Assembly (NCBI RefSeq): GCF_019166065.1
Contig: NZ_JAHTBN010000002.1
Span: forward strand, 62,001-126,000
Length of the DNA: 64,000 bases
From: Candidimonas humi
Lineage (GTDB): Bacteria > Pseudomonadota > Gammaproteobacteria > Burkholderiales > Burkholderiaceae_B
Direction of reading: 5' to 3'
Below, piece after piece: positions 52,227 through 61,528 of this stretch (the first letter of the stretch is position 1; each line of letters begins with the position of its first letter). Position numbers and translations under genes: made by a program. A model generated the notes under the pieces. The model was not told the origin of the DNA and searched no databases. It saw nothing but the letters and a program-made list of their open reading frames with translations.

Positions 52227-53081
52227 CTATGCCGCAGCGGCGCCCGGCACGGCCTGGGGCCGGGTCCAGAATGCGTTGCGGTCCAGGTAATTCTGCAGGA
52301 ACTGGCGCAGCCGCGGCTGCGCGGGGTTGCGGAAGATTTCGTCCGGCGGCCCGCTGATTGCGATCTCGCCCTTGTCTATGAAGACCACACGGTCGGCCAC
52401 CTGTGCCGCAAAACCCATTTCATGCGTCACTACCACCATGGTCATCCCTTCGCGCGCCAGCTCTTTCATGACCTGCAGCACCTCGCCCACCAGTTCCGGG
52501 TCCAGCGCCGAGGTCGGCTCGTCGAACAACATGATGTGCGGTTCCATGGCCAGCGCCCGCGCGATCGCGACGCGCTGCTGCTGGCCGCCCGACAGTCTCG
52601 CCGGATAGGAATCGGCCTTGTCGGCCAGGCCCACTTTTTCGAGCATGCGCATGGCGCGCTCGCGCGCCTGCGCGCGCGGCATTTTCTTGACGCGCAGCAA
52701 GGCCTCGGCGACATTGCCCGCGGCGGTCATGTGCGGCCACAGATTGAACTGCTGGAACACCATGCCGACATGGCGGCGCACGCGCTTGATCTCGGACAGC
52801 GGCGCCCTGGCCCGCGCCCCGTCTTTCTCGACGTAGCCCAGCAGCTCGCCCTCGATCAGCACCTCGCCGCCGTCGTATTCCTCGAGGAACGCCAGCGAAC
52901 GCAGCAGCGTGCTCTTGCCCGATCCCGACGGGCCGATGATGCAAGTGACCTCCGACTTGCGCACGCCCAGCGATATATTGTTCAGTACCCGGGCCTGGCC
53001 GTAGTACTTGCTGATGCCGCGCGCTTCGATCAGATAATCCCCGCCGTCTTCGTCCACGGCGGCCTTGGCCTTCAAGTTCAT
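52227..53081 (-). CDS. polar amino acid ABC transporter ATP-binding protein
   Basis: The 284-residue ATPase of the GlnQ/HisP group shows Walker [11 protein letters not shown]-loop [11 protein letters not shown], signature LSGGQQQR, Walker [15 protein letters not shown] and the H-loop VVVTHEM. The order of genes on the minus strand is binding protein, permease 1, permease 2, this ATPase, which is a complete importer. A 23-residue N-terminal extension precedes the usual start of the domain. Confidence 0.93.
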   Translation of the reverse strand: MNLKAKAAVDEDGGDYLIEARGISKYYGQARVLNNISLGVRKSEVTCIIGPSGSGKSTLLRSLAFLEEYDGGEVLIEGELLGYVEKDGARARAPLSEIKRVRRHVGMVFQQFNLWPHMTAAGNVAEALLRVKKMPRAQARERAMRMLEKVGLADKADSYPARLSGGQQQRVAIARALAMEPHIMLFDEPTSALDPELVGEVLQVMKELAREGMTMVVVTHEMGFAAQVADRVVFIDKGEIAISGPPDEIFRNPAQPRLRQFLQNYLDRNAFWTRPQAVPGAAAA

Positions 53082-53199
53082 CAGACTCTCCGAGTAGCCC
53101 CGGCATCCGTGCCGGGAAGGAAAGGTGCGCAGCCGCCAGGCTGCAACACTGCAGGGATGCGCAACCCCGGGCCGGCCCGCCGCGCGCCATGCCTGCCCA

Positions 53200-53862
53200 T
53201 CAGCGCACCATGTAACGGCTCACGCGCATTTCCGCCCAGCGCCCCAGGCGCTCGGTCGCGCCGATAAGCAGCAAATAGCATATGCACAGGACCAGAGTCG
53301 TTTCGACATAAGAGAATTGCTCGGTGCCGATCTGCGTCAGCACCGCGGTCAGCTCGGGCACGGTCACCACCGACAGCACCGCGGTCTCCTTGCTGAGTAT
53401 GATGATAAGGTTCACCAGCGCCGGCGTGATGATCACCAGCATCTGTGGCAACTGCACCCTCCACACCGTGGCCAGCCGCGACAAACCCAGGCATTCCGCG
53501 GCCTCGACATGCCCGCGCGGCACGGACATGAATCCGGAACGGAACGACTCGGCGAAATAAGCGCTGCCGTACACGGCCAGCGCCACAATGCCGGCCGCGA
53601 TGGGCGAGAGTTCCAGTCCCACGCTGGGCCCGCCGTAATACAGCACGAACAACTGGATCAGGAAAGGCGTGGTGCGCAGCACTTCTATATAGACACGCAA
53701 CACGGCGCGCAGCCAGCGCCCGCCGAACAGCTGCAATACCGCGATGACGAAGCCCAGCGCCATGCCCAGCGCGACCGCGCCCGCCCAGGTGCCCATCGTC
53801 ACCAGGAAACCGCTGAGTATGTTCGGCCAATATTGACTGAGTATGCCCATGTGCAGCGCCAT
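53200..53862 (-). CDS. polar amino acid ABC transporter permease 2
   Basis: The 220-residue HisMQ-family permease has about five helices. The [17 protein letters not shown] segment and the EAA loop [21 protein letters not shown] are diagnostic. Its ATG overlaps the stop of permease 1 by one base, so both are translationally coupled. The start could also be the Met five codons later. A 118-base gap separates it from the ATPase gene. Confidence 0.92.
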   Translation of the reverse strand: MALHMGILSQYWPNILSGFLVTMGTWAGAVALGMALGFVIAVLQLFGGRWLRAVLRVYIEVLRTTPFLIQLFVLYYGGPSVGLELSPIAAGIVALAVYGSAYFAESFRSGFMSVPRGHVEAAECLGLSRLATVWRVQLPQMLVIITPALVNLIIILSKETAVLSVVTVPELTAVLTQIGTEQFSYVETTLVLCICYLLLIGATERLGRWAEMRVSRYMVR

Positions 53863-54512
53863 CACGATCTCCCGTAGCGGCGTTCGGCGACATGGCCGGC
53901 AATGGACAAGACGCCGTTGATCACCATGTACACCAGCCCCGCTGCGATGTATGTCTGCAGCGGCAGGAAAGTGCTGGCCGCGATGTTCTGCGCCGTGCGC
54001 GTGATTTCGGCCACGCCCACGATCGAGATCAGCGACGAGGCCTTGACCAGCATGATCATCTCGTTGATGAGCGAGGGCATGGTCAGCTTGAGCGCCTGCG
54101 GGATTTCGATGCGCAGCAAAGTGTCCACGCGGCTGAATCCCAGCAACTGCGTGGCCTCGAGCTGGCCTTTCGGTATGCCCAGGAATCCGCCGCGCAGTAT
54201 CTCGCCCAGGTAGGCGCCCTCGCACAGGGAAATGGCCAGTATCGACGCCGCGATGGGCGGAACGTTGATGCCCACGAATGGCAGGAAATAATAGGCCATC
54301 ATGAGCTGCACGATCAGCGGCACCCCGCGGAAGATGAACACATAGACCGCGCCCAGACGCTGCAGCATCCGACTGGACGAAAGGCGGGCCGTGGCGATGC
54401 CCACCGCCAGCACATAGCCGACCACCAGCCCCAGCGCGGACACCAGCAGCGTCATTTGCGCCGCCTTCACGAGCAGCGGCAAGGCCTCGGCAATGGCTTT
54501 CAGGTCGAACAT
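53862..54512 (-). CDS. polar amino acid ABC transporter permease 1
   Basis: The 216-residue HisMQ-family permease has the FRGVPLIVQLMMAYYFLP segment and the EAA loop LEATQLLGFSRVDTLLRIEIPQ. With permease 2 it forms the heterodimeric channel of the amino acid importer. It lies 160 bases after the binding-protein gene, with a hairpin in the gap. Confidence 0.92.
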   Translation of the reverse strand: MFDLKAIAEALPLLVKAAQMTLLVSALGLVVGYVLAVGIATARLSSSRMLQRLGAVYVFIFRGVPLIVQLMMAYYFLPFVGINVPPIAASILAISLCEGAYLGEILRGGFLGIPKGQLEATQLLGFSRVDTLLRIEIPQALKLTMPSLINEMIMLVKASSLISIVGVAEITRTAQNIAASTFLPLQTYIAAGLVYMVINGVLSIAGHVAERRYGRS

Positions 54513-54635
54513 GAATCTCGCGTATGCGGCCCCCGCTGGCGCGCAAGCGGGAACCGGAACAGGGATCCGGAACCGCCGGCCTGCCGGGACACGGCAGGCG
54601 CGCGGCTCACGGATCGAGGATCAAAGCTCAAGAGC

Positions 54636-54661
54636 CCGGGCCTGGAGAAACCGGGGCCCGG
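54636..54661 (-). other. hairpin between amino acid binding-protein and permease genes
   Basis: Arms ccgggcc (54636-54642) and ggcccgg (54655-54661) lie 12 bases after the binding-protein stop. No T-run follows in the direction of transcription. It probably protects the binding-protein mRNA, as the similar hairpin does in the dipeptide operon. Confidence 0.55.
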
Positions 54662-54672
54662 AGAGCCGGCAT

Positions 54673-55500
54673 TCAGACATTGGGCACGAAAGCCCCGGTG
54701 GGCACGTCCATCTCGACGCCGAACCATTTTTTCTGCAGGGCGGCCAGCCGGCCGTCCTTGTGCATGGCCAGGATGACATTGTTCACCGCCTGGATCAGCG
54801 AGTCGCTGTCCGCGCCCTTCATGCCCATGTACGCAAAATACACTTTCTTGCCGAAGGCCGGCTTGACCACGGCGAACATCTGCGGACGCTGCTGCGCCAC
54901 GTAGGCGATATTGGTAAGCGAATTGCCCACCGCCACGATGCGCCCGGCCGCCAGGTCGGCATAGGCCTGGTTGTTATCGATGTATTCGCGGATCTGCGGC
55001 TTGGGGTTGAGCGTGTCGGCGTATTCCTTGAGCTGGGCCAGTTGCGCCGAGCCCTTGCCCCCGCCCACCACCTTGCCGGCGATATCCGACGGTTTCTGCA
55101 GCGACTTGTCGCTGGCGCGCTTGAGCAGCGCCACGGTGCCATCGGCGATCGGCAGCGTGAAATGGTAGCGCTCCATGCGCGCCTTGGTGACATTCAGCGG
55201 GCCAGCCACCATGTCGAATTTCTTCGCATCCAGGCCAGGCAGCACGCTGGGCCAGGGCAGGTCGATGAAGCGCACCTTCACGCCCAGCCCCTTGCCCACC
55301 TCGGCGAAAAATTCCTTGTTGAAGCCTTCCTGCTTGCCGTCCTTCAGGAAGTCGAACGGCGCGAACTGCATTTCCGTGCCCATCACCAGCACGCCGGCCT
55401 TCTTGATGCGCGCCAATTGGTCCTCGGCGTGGGCCGACACCGAAGCCGCCATGAAACACGCCGCGGCCATGCAGGCCTTCAGGGTATATGAAAATCGCAT
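54673..55500 (-). CDS. polar amino acid ABC transporter substrate-binding protein
   Basis: The 275-residue periplasmic protein of SBP family 3 has a signal peptide (about residues 1-25, ending SAHAED). Core motifs are ARIKKAGVLVMGTEMQFAPF, GFNKEFFAEVGKGLG, KKFDMVAGPLNVT and WFGVEMDVPTG near the end. The ATG at 55500 matches the signal-peptide start. A good promoter lies about 110 bases upstream. The bound amino acid cannot be told. Confidence 0.92.
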   Translation of the reverse strand: MRFSYTLKACMAAACFMAASVSAHAEDQLARIKKAGVLVMGTEMQFAPFDFLKDGKQEGFNKEFFAEVGKGLGVKVRFIDLPWPSVLPGLDAKKFDMVAGPLNVTKARMERYHFTLPIADGTVALLKRASDKSLQKPSDIAGKVVGGGKGSAQLAQLKEYADTLNPKPQIREYIDNNQAYADLAAGRIVAVGNSLTNIAYVAQQRPQMFAVVKPAFGKKVYFAYMGMKGADSDSLIQAVNNVILAMHKDGRLAALQKKWFGVEMDVPTGAFVPNV

Positions 55501-55607
55501 TTTCCTGTACTCCTCGCTCTGGATGGAAAGACTGTTTTGTATCACACGGCCGTCTGCGCGGCCGCAGGCTCTCCGGCGCCGCAGCACCAGTTCCGAGCCT
55601 GGCAAAA

Positions 55608-55635
55608 AGTATATACATACCCCTTGCGACGTCAA
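55608..55635 (-). promoter_or_regulatory. promoter of the amino acid ABC operon
   Basis: On the minus strand TTGACG (55635-55630) and TATACT (55613-55608) are separated by 16 bases. The -10 box matches the consensus at five of six positions. It precedes the binding-protein start by about 108 bases. Confidence 0.65.
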
Positions 55636-55751
55636 CCATTATCAGGCTGGCCGGCAGCGCCCGCCAGCCCGGTCTAGGGTAAATACGCAGAGCTGCGGGG
55701 CCCGCATTCCTTGGAGGCGGCAAGCGCGCCGGCCGCGGTGCAAAGCCGCCG

Positions 55752-55811
55752 CACCCTATTCGCCACCCTATTCGCCACCCTATCACCGCCCTATTCCTCG
55801 TCCCATTCGCC
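55752..55811. repeat. 12-bp tandem repeat array
   Basis: Five dodecamers run in series: caccctattcgc twice, then caccctatcacc, gccctattcctc and gtcccattcgcc. The tract lies between the LysR stop (55870) and the promoter of the amino acid ABC operon. The rest of the 369-base gap 55501-55869 holds no gene. Confidence 0.75.
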
Positions 55812-55869
55812 GCCTGCGTCTCCGGCGGCCCAGGCGTCGGCCGAGTTTGCGCAACGCCCCCTCGCCCGC

Positions 55870-56742
55870 TCACGCAGGCCGGCCCGGGAACAAGCCCAGG
55901 ATGAACTCTTTCATCGCGACGATGCGCCGGCTCGAACGCAGGTCGCGATGGTGCATGAGCCATAGCGGCCGGACGCAGGCGAGATGCCCGGGCTCCACCC
56001 GCTGCAGCAGCGGATCTTCATCGGCCATGAACACCGGCAGGACCGCCACCCCCACTCCGTAGCGCGCGGCCTGGTATTGCGTGCCCACGCTATTGGTAAG
56101 CAGCGGCGGCTGCGCGGCGCCATAAGTGGCCCGCATCCACTTGGCCATGGCTATATGCGACAGCGAGTCCGGCCATGACACGTAGGGCAGTTCGCGCCAG
56201 TCGGAGCCGCGCCGCGCGAGCGCGCGCGCAGCGTACGCTGCGAATTGCAGGTCGGGCAGCCGCTGAGCGATATATTCGCCTTCTTCATCGGCGCTCGGAG
56301 GCGCCATGCGCAAAGCCATGTCGGCATCGCGCCGCGACAGATTCACCGCCTGTATCCCTGTGACCAGCTCCACCTGCAAGCCGGGATGCCTTTCCAGGAA
56401 ATCCCCCAGGCGCGGCGCGATCACATGCGAGGCAAGCGCGTCCGAAGTCGCCAGCCGGGTGCAGCCCGTCCAGCGTCCCGGCTCGCCGACCCGCTGCGCG
56501 CGGCGCTCGAATCCGAGCATGGCCTGCTCCACGCCCTGCGCCGCCTCGAACATGGACTGGCCCTCGTCCGTGAGCACATAGCCGCTCTGGCGACGCAGGA
56601 ACAGCGCCATGCCCGAGTCCCGCTCCAAGGCCTCGACACGCCGCGACACAGTCGCCGGACTGACCCCCAAGTCCGCTGCCGCCGGGGTCAAGCCGCCCTG
56701 ACGGGCAACCGCCAGGAAATAGCGTATGTCTTCCCAGTTCAT
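55870..56742 (-). CDS. LysR-type transcriptional regulator
   Basis: The 290-residue protein has an N-terminal winged helix (NWEDIRYFLAVARQGGLTPA, then SPATVSRRVEALERD) and a C-terminal ligand domain. It resembles the subgroup that controls single divergent exporters or oxidoreductases. It is divergent from an EamA transporter gene across an AT-rich region and is likely its regulator. Confidence 0.9.
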   Translation of the reverse strand: MNWEDIRYFLAVARQGGLTPAAADLGVSPATVSRRVEALERDSGMALFLRRQSGYVLTDEGQSMFEAAQGVEQAMLGFERRAQRVGEPGRWTGCTRLATSDALASHVIAPRLGDFLERHPGLQVELVTGIQAVNLSRRDADMALRMAPPSADEEGEYIAQRLPDLQFAAYAARALARRGSDWRELPYVSWPDSLSHIAMAKWMRATYGAAQPPLLTNSVGTQYQAARYGVGVAVLPVFMADEDPLLQRVEPGHLACVRPLWLMHHRDLRSSRRIVAMKEFILGLFPGRPA

Positions 56743-56927
56743 TTTTTATTTATGAAAAATGATTTTGAATTTAGATCTATATCATTTTATTTATAAAAAA
56801 AGAATAATGCCTCCATGTCGCATTCTTGCGTACAACCGCTAGAAGCCCCCGCGGATCGCGCAGCCAGCCCCCGGTTCGGATTGCGCCGCCTCCCGGACTT
56901 CGAAGCCTTTTGGATCAAGGAACCATC
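56743..56927. promoter_or_regulatory. AT-rich divergent control region LysR-EamA
   Basis: The first 70 bases are strongly AT-rich against the GC-rich surroundings. They contain an 8-bp palindrome tagatcta (56772-56779) and flanking inverted-repeat-like tracts (ttatttatgaaaaatgat and atcattttatttataaaa). These fit a LysR binding site overlapping promoters in both directions. The later part, toward the EamA start, holds its ribosome binding site AAGGAA. Confidence 0.55.
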
Positions 56928-57860
56928 ATGAAACACCGTGGTGTTTATCTGGCGCTAGTCCTCAGCACTCTGTTCTGGGGAGCCAATTTCAATCTCGGAA
57001 AATACGTCGTGCACTACACCGACCCGGCCTCGGCCGCGGCATGGCGCTTCATCATCGCCGGCGCCGCCATGCTGCTCTACACCCGCCTGCGGGAGGGCCT
57101 GGACTGGGCCGGAATCCGCCGCAACCTGCTGCCCCTGGCCGCCATGGCCGCGCTGGGCATCTTCGGCTTCAACATGGCCTTTTTCTATGGCCTGCAGACC
57201 ACGTCGTCGGTCAACGGCGCGCTGATCATGACGCTCAACCCCACCATCACTGTGATGCTGACCGCGCTGGTCCTGGGCGAAGCCGTGTCCTGGCGCCAGG
57301 TGCTGGGCCTGGCGCTGAGCATGGCCGGCGTCGTCATCGTAGTCACCGGCGGCTCGTGGACGGCCCTGTTGAGCCATTTTCATTTTGTGCTGGGCGACGG
57401 CCTGATCCTGCTCGGCAACCTGTGCTGGGCGGCATACAGCGTCATCGGCAAGCGTTCGATCCGCCAGCTCTCCGCGCTGCAGACCACTACCGCCACCACG
57501 GTCATGGGCGGCCTGGGCATCGTGGCCCTAGCCCTGTTCGGGCACGGCGGCGCCTTGCCGTTGCCCGCGGCCCCGAGCCTGGCCTCGATCTCGGCCATGG
57601 CCTTGTTCGGGACCGTGCTCGCCTACCTGTGGTGGAACAATGGCGTCAAGACCATAGGGCCGGCGCGCACCGCGGTCTTCTTCGACCTCGTACCCATCTT
57701 CACCATGCTGATCGCCATCGTGTTGGGCGAGCAAGTGTCGATGGCCCAATGGGTGGGCGCGCTGCTGGTGATTACCGGAGTGCTGTTCTCGTCGGGTGCG
57801 CTGGACGCAGCCTTGGCCGCGCGCAAGGCGCCGCTGCGGCGGCCGGTGGGTTGTGCCTGA
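56928..57860 (+). CDS. EamA/DMT family transporter
   Basis: The 310-residue inner-membrane protein has ten predicted helices in two EamA repeats (about 5-140 and 150-290). The first repeat opens with LALVLSTLFWGANFNLGKYV, and the second has ILLGNLCWAAYSVIGK. Such proteins export metabolites or amino acids; the substrate is unknown. AAGGAA precedes the ATG at 56928. It is a single gene divergent from the LysR regulator. Confidence 0.92.
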   Translation: MKHRGVYLALVLSTLFWGANFNLGKYVVHYTDPASAAAWRFIIAGAAMLLYTRLREGLDWAGIRRNLLPLAAMAALGIFGFNMAFFYGLQTTSSVNGALIMTLNPTITVMLTALVLGEAVSWRQVLGLALSMAGVVIVVTGGSWTALLSHFHFVLGDGLILLGNLCWAAYSVIGKRSIRQLSALQTTTATTVMGGLGIVALALFGHGGALPLPAAPSLASISAMALFGTVLAYLWWNNGVKTIGPARTAVFFDLVPIFTMLIAIVLGEQVSMAQWVGALLVITGVLFSSGALDAALAARKAPLRRPVGCA

Positions 57861-57980
57861 GTTCGCGCACAGCAGAGCAGCGAATGCGCCCCCTTCCGGA
57901 AATGTGTCCGGCGCCGCGTAACACGGCACAAAGAGGGCTCACAGGCTGCCGGCGGAAGCGCACCGGCAGCCGCCGCAGGC

Positions 57981-59393
57981 TCAGGAGCATGCCTCCCGGG
58001 ACAATTGCCCGGCCGCGCAACGGCCGGCCAGATATCCCAGGCCCAGGGCCGACAACAGGCCGTTGCCAGACATGTATCCCTGGCTGCCCCGAGCGCCGCT
58101 GATGCCGGCGGCGGCGCCGCCGCCAGCGTACAAGCCGGGAATGATCGAACCGTCCTTGCGCAGCACGCGCCCTTCCGGATCCACACGCAAGCCGCCCTGC
58201 GTATGAAACAGGGCCGCACTGATGCGCATAGCCGTATAAGGCGGCCGCAAGGGGCCGCCTCCCCACTGGCTGCGGCCCCAGGAATCGGCCTCCTCGCCAG
58301 CGGCAGCCGCCACGGCGTGGCCCAATGTACGGGCCAATTGGACGGGCTCGATTCCGCAACGGTCACCCAGGGCCTGGATGGTGTCGAATTCCAGCACACC
58401 CTTGTTGGCAACGAGCTCGGCGTATTCGGACTGGCCCTGGGCGGTGAGGTCGCGTATGCGCGCATCGGCGATCACATGGAACGGACCAGCCCGCTCCAGC
58501 TCCAGGGCGGCGAAAGACGAGTAGCCCTGACTTTCGTCTCCGAAGCGACGGCCCGACGCATCGACAATAAAGCCGCCCTTTTCCACTACAGTCCAGGTGA
58601 CGAGCGAGCCGTGAGGGTCTGCCAGGCTGGCATGGGCCTGGTAGGCCCCCATATTGGCTAGATCCGCGCCCAGTTCACGGCCCCACAGGACCGCCTCGCC
58701 CTCGCTGCCGGTCGCGCCGCCGTATGGCGCAGCCGCGACTTCGGGGCAGAACTCGCGCAGCAACTCGCGATTGTTTCCGAAGCCGTTGGTGGCCAGTATC
58801 ACCGCCCGCGCTGCCAATGTCGTGCATGCCCCGTCCCGGGTGCGGGCCTGCACGCCGCAAACGCGGCCGCGCTCGTCGACGACCAGATCCGTCGCTCCGT
58901 TGCCGAATACGATCGGGATATTGCGCCTGGCTACGGCGTCGGCCAGATCGTCGAGCAGGTCCGCGCCGCGCCGCGAAGGCGGCGAATGCAGGCGATATTG
59001 ACGATGCCCGATATGCTTGTAAGTTTCCACCAATGTCAGGTTCACGCCTGCGACATCGACGAGCCATTCCACCAGCTCGGCCGAGACTTCCGCCAGCCTG
59101 CGCGTAAGCCCGGGCATCTGATGCACGCCGGCAATCCGCTGCAGATCCTCGACAAAGGCCTCGGCCGAATCGGCCAGACCGGCCTGCGCCTGGAAGCGTG
59201 TTCCTGCGGCGGGAATCGACCCGCTGGACAGCGCGGTATTGCCTTGCAGCCTGTCGTTTTTTTCGAGCACGGCAATGTCGCCGCCCTGCGCAGCGCTATG
59301 CGCCGACAATGCCGCGCACAGGCCGCAGCCGCCCGCGCCGATCACCAGGATATCGACTGCCGCGTCGAATTCGACGTCTCGGTCATGTAGCAT
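57981..59393 (-). CDS. FAD-dependent fumarate reductase/succinate dehydrogenase-type flavoprotein
   Basis: The 470-residue protein has an N-terminal FAD-binding dinucleotide motif (ILVIGAGGCGLCAALSA), the substrate-domain start GNTALSSGSIPAAGTRFQ and a C-terminal FAD region (GLYAGGGAAAGISGARGSQG). This is the soluble FrdA/tricarballylate dehydrogenase or 3-ketosteroid dehydrogenase-like group. It oxidises or reduces a C-C bond next to carboxylates. It follows a Bug protein gene by 96 bases on the same strand, suggesting an imported acid as substrate. Confidence 0.87.
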   Translation of the reverse strand: MLHDRDVEFDAAVDILVIGAGGCGLCAALSAHSAAQGGDIAVLEKNDRLQGNTALSSGSIPAAGTRFQAQAGLADSAEAFVEDLQRIAGVHQMPGLTRRLAEVSAELVEWLVDVAGVNLTLVETYKHIGHRQYRLHSPPSRRGADLLDDLADAVARRNIPIVFGNGATDLVVDERGRVCGVQARTRDGACTTLAARAVILATNGFGNNRELLREFCPEVAAAPYGGATGSEGEAVLWGRELGADLANMGAYQAHASLADPHGSLVTWTVVEKGGFIVDASGRRFGDESQGYSSFAALELERAGPFHVIADARIRDLTAQGQSEYAELVANKGVLEFDTIQALGDRCGIEPVQLARTLGHAVAAAAGEEADSWGRSQWGGGPLRPPYTAMRISAALFHTQGGLRVDPEGRVLRKDGSIIPGLYAGGGAAAGISGARGSQGYMSGNGLLSALGLGYLAGRCAAGQLSREACS

Positions 59394-59489
59394 CGCAGAG
59401 TTCCGGAAAGCCGGGGACGGGCGGCCGTCACGGCGCGTACGCGACCGTGCTCGTAGCGCAGCTTGCGGCCGCGGCCGCCCAGGCCAGGC

Positions 59490-60530
59490 TTAATTGATCG
59501 AGGCGCCCGAAATCTTCACCGCCTTCTGCCACTCGGCTATCTGCTTGGCCAGGAATTTCTGCGTCTCTTCCGGCGTCGTGGGCATAGGCATGAGGCCGAG
59601 CTTGGCCATTCTTTCTTTCATGGCTGGCTGCGACATGACGTCCCTGATATCGGCGGAGATCTTGTCAACAATGGCCGACGGCGTGCCCTTGGGTGCGAAG
59701 ACGGCCGAGAACGGCGCGATGTCGAAATCGGGGAAACCCTGCGACTCGATGGTCGGATAGTTGTGGCCGCTGTAGTCCTTGGCCGTCGTCAGGCCGATCA
59801 CCTTGAGCTTGCCGCCTTCGATGAGCGGCCCGGCCGAGGGCAGCCCCGTGATGCCCAGGGGAATAGTGCCTCCGACTACGTCATTGAGCAGTGGCGCGCT
59901 GCCACGATAGGGCACGTGCACGATATTGAATTTGCCCCGCTCCTTGAGCAATTCCATCGACAGGTGGCTAGCCGAACCATTGCCGTCCGAGCCATAGCTG
60001 TATTTGCCGGGATTCTTCTGCGCCAGCGCAACCAGTTCCTTCAGATTGTTGGCAGGAAACTTGGGATTGGCGACGATTACGTTCGAATACACCACAGCCA
60101 GGCTGACTGCGGCGAAGTCTTTCTGCGGATCGTACGGCAACGACTTGTAGAGCCATTTATTGATGGCGTGCGAACCCGTGACGCCAAGCACCAAGGTATA
60201 GCCGTCGGGCGCGGAGCGGGCCACATAGGCCGAGCCGATGTTGCCGCCGGCCCCGGGACGGTTCTCGATGATGACTGACTGCCCCCACTTCTGCGACAGG
60301 GCTTGGCCCAGGGCGCGGCCCACGATGTCGGTCGGACCGCCCGGAGTGTAGGGCACCACCAGCGTTACGGCCTTGCTGGGATAGCTGCCTGCGGCCCACC
60401 CGCTGGCCGGAAGCAGCATGGGCAGCAGCAAGGCAGCGCTCGCGCCCAGCATCCGGCGGCGGCTGGCCGGACGGCGGGAAGCGGGACGGAAAATGGATGC
60501 GGTAGATGTGTTGTGATCAGAGTGGCTCAT
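59490..60530 (-). CDS. Bug-family periplasmic solute-binding protein (twin-arginine-type signal)
   Basis: The 346-residue protein has a long N-terminal region with repeated RR (ASRRPASRRRMLGASAALLL), which suggests export by the Tat or Sec route. The Bug core follows: YPSKAVTLVVPYTPGGPTD, SVIIENRPGAGGNIGSA, PDGYTLVLGV, HVPYRGSAPLLNDV. The ATG at 60530 has GGGGGAG upstream; a TTG four codons earlier is not needed. It heads a two-gene operon with the flavoprotein. Confidence 0.88.
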   Translation of the reverse strand: MSHSDHNTSTASIFRPASRRPASRRRMLGASAALLLPMLLPASGWAAGSYPSKAVTLVVPYTPGGPTDIVGRALGQALSQKWGQSVIIENRPGAGGNIGSAYVARSAPDGYTLVLGVTGSHAINKWLYKSLPYDPQKDFAAVSLAVVYSNVIVANPKFPANNLKELVALAQKNPGKYSYGSDGNGSASHLSMELLKERGKFNIVHVPYRGSAPLLNDVVGGTIPLGITGLPSAGPLIEGGKLKVIGLTTAKDYSGHNYPTIESQGFPDFDIAPFSAVFAPKGTPSAIVDKISADIRDVMSQPAMKERMAKLGLMPMPTTPEETQKFLAKQIAEWQKAVKISGASIN

Positions 60531-60608
60531 GGTCTCCCCCAAGAGTAAGTTCGCTCAGGTATGGGTACTGGGTACGGGTAATAAAAAAGAAAAACGTCTG
60601 AATCTAAG

Positions 60609-60644
60609 TGTTAACAGTATAAATAGACGCAAAGAATTGCACAA
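60609..60644 (-). promoter_or_regulatory. promoter and palindromic operator of the Bug/flavoprotein operon
   Basis: On the minus strand TTGTGC (60644-60639) and TATACT (60621-60616) are 17 bases apart in an AT-rich 261-base gap. The perfect palindrome TGTTAACA (60609-60616) lies at the -10/start point. Another GTTAAC-containing site occurs near 60735. A second inverted repeat gtctg/cagac is at 60687-60700. The regulator is unknown. Confidence 0.55.
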
Positions 60645-60791
60645 TAAAATATTCATCCGTGAAACATAGGTGTTTACTCGATATACGTCTGGAAACAGAC
60701 TAATGGCAGCTTGCGGTGCTAATATCTTTTTGCGTTAACTGTCAACAATTACCGTAGCTGAAAAGCGGGACACAAGCCCGCACGGACCGCT

Positions 60792-61511
60792 TCACATGGG
60801 TGCAGCACCCAGCGACGCCCCGCCGCATACATACAGCGTCTGCCCGGTAATCGCCCCCGCCTCGTCTCCCAGGAAAAAAGCAATGGTGGCGGCCACTTCC
60901 TGCGGCCGCACCAGGCGGCCCAAGGGCAGGGCCGAGACAGGGGGAGCACCACGCTGCGGATCGCGCAGCATGGGTGTATCTACCGCGCCTGGCGCCACAG
61001 CATTGACCGTGACGCCCCGGCCTATCAATTCGGCAGCCCAGCTGCGGATCAACCCCAACTGCGCCGCCTTGCTCGACGCATAGGCGGCGCGACCCGCTCG
61101 GCCCAGCACCGCCCGGCTCGAAACCAGGACGACGCGCCCCGCCCGGTCGGGCAGGCCCGCACCGACGGTCTTCAATATGGCGATGGGTGCGGCCACGTGC
61201 AGCCGCCACAAGTACTGCGCTTCGTCCATATCGGTGTCCACAACGCCGCCCGTGCGCATGATGCCGGCGCAATGCACGAAGGCAGTGATGCCCCTATCCG
61301 CCATTGCCGCAGCGAATGCATCGCAGGCCATCGTGTCGGCGAGGTCGACGCGATGATGTGTGTAGCGGCCGCCGGTGCGCGTGCCAGGCCCCGGCTCTTC
61401 AGACTGCAAATCGGCGCCCTCGACCCGCCAGCCCTCATCCAATAAGCTGTCGACCAATGCACGGCCTATTCCGGAGGCCGCACCGGTCACGAGGCAACAC
61501 CTGCCGTCCAT
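60792..61511 (-). CDS. short-chain dehydrogenase/reductase
   Basis: The 239-residue classical SDR shows TGAASGIG at the cofactor site, HCAG in place of NNAG, a catalytic Ser in VLVSSRAVLG and YASSK as the Tyr-Lys pair. It sits 17 bases after the isocitrate-lyase-family gene and is the last member of the minus-strand set that starts with the GntR and Bug genes. Substrate unknown; a hydroxy-acid or alcohol in the same pathway is likely. Confidence 0.87.
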   Translation of the reverse strand: MDGRCCLVTGAASGIGRALVDSLLDEGWRVEGADLQSEEPGPGTRTGGRYTHHRVDLADTMACDAFAAAMADRGITAFVHCAGIMRTGGVVDTDMDEAQYLWRLHVAAPIAILKTVGAGLPDRAGRVVLVSSRAVLGRAGRAAYASSKAAQLGLIRSWAAELIGRGVTVNAVAPGAVDTPMLRDPQRGAPPVSALPLGRLVRPQEVAATIAFFLGDEAGAITGQTLYVCGGASLGAAPM

Positions 61512-61528
61512 GAGCCGATCCGGGAAAA

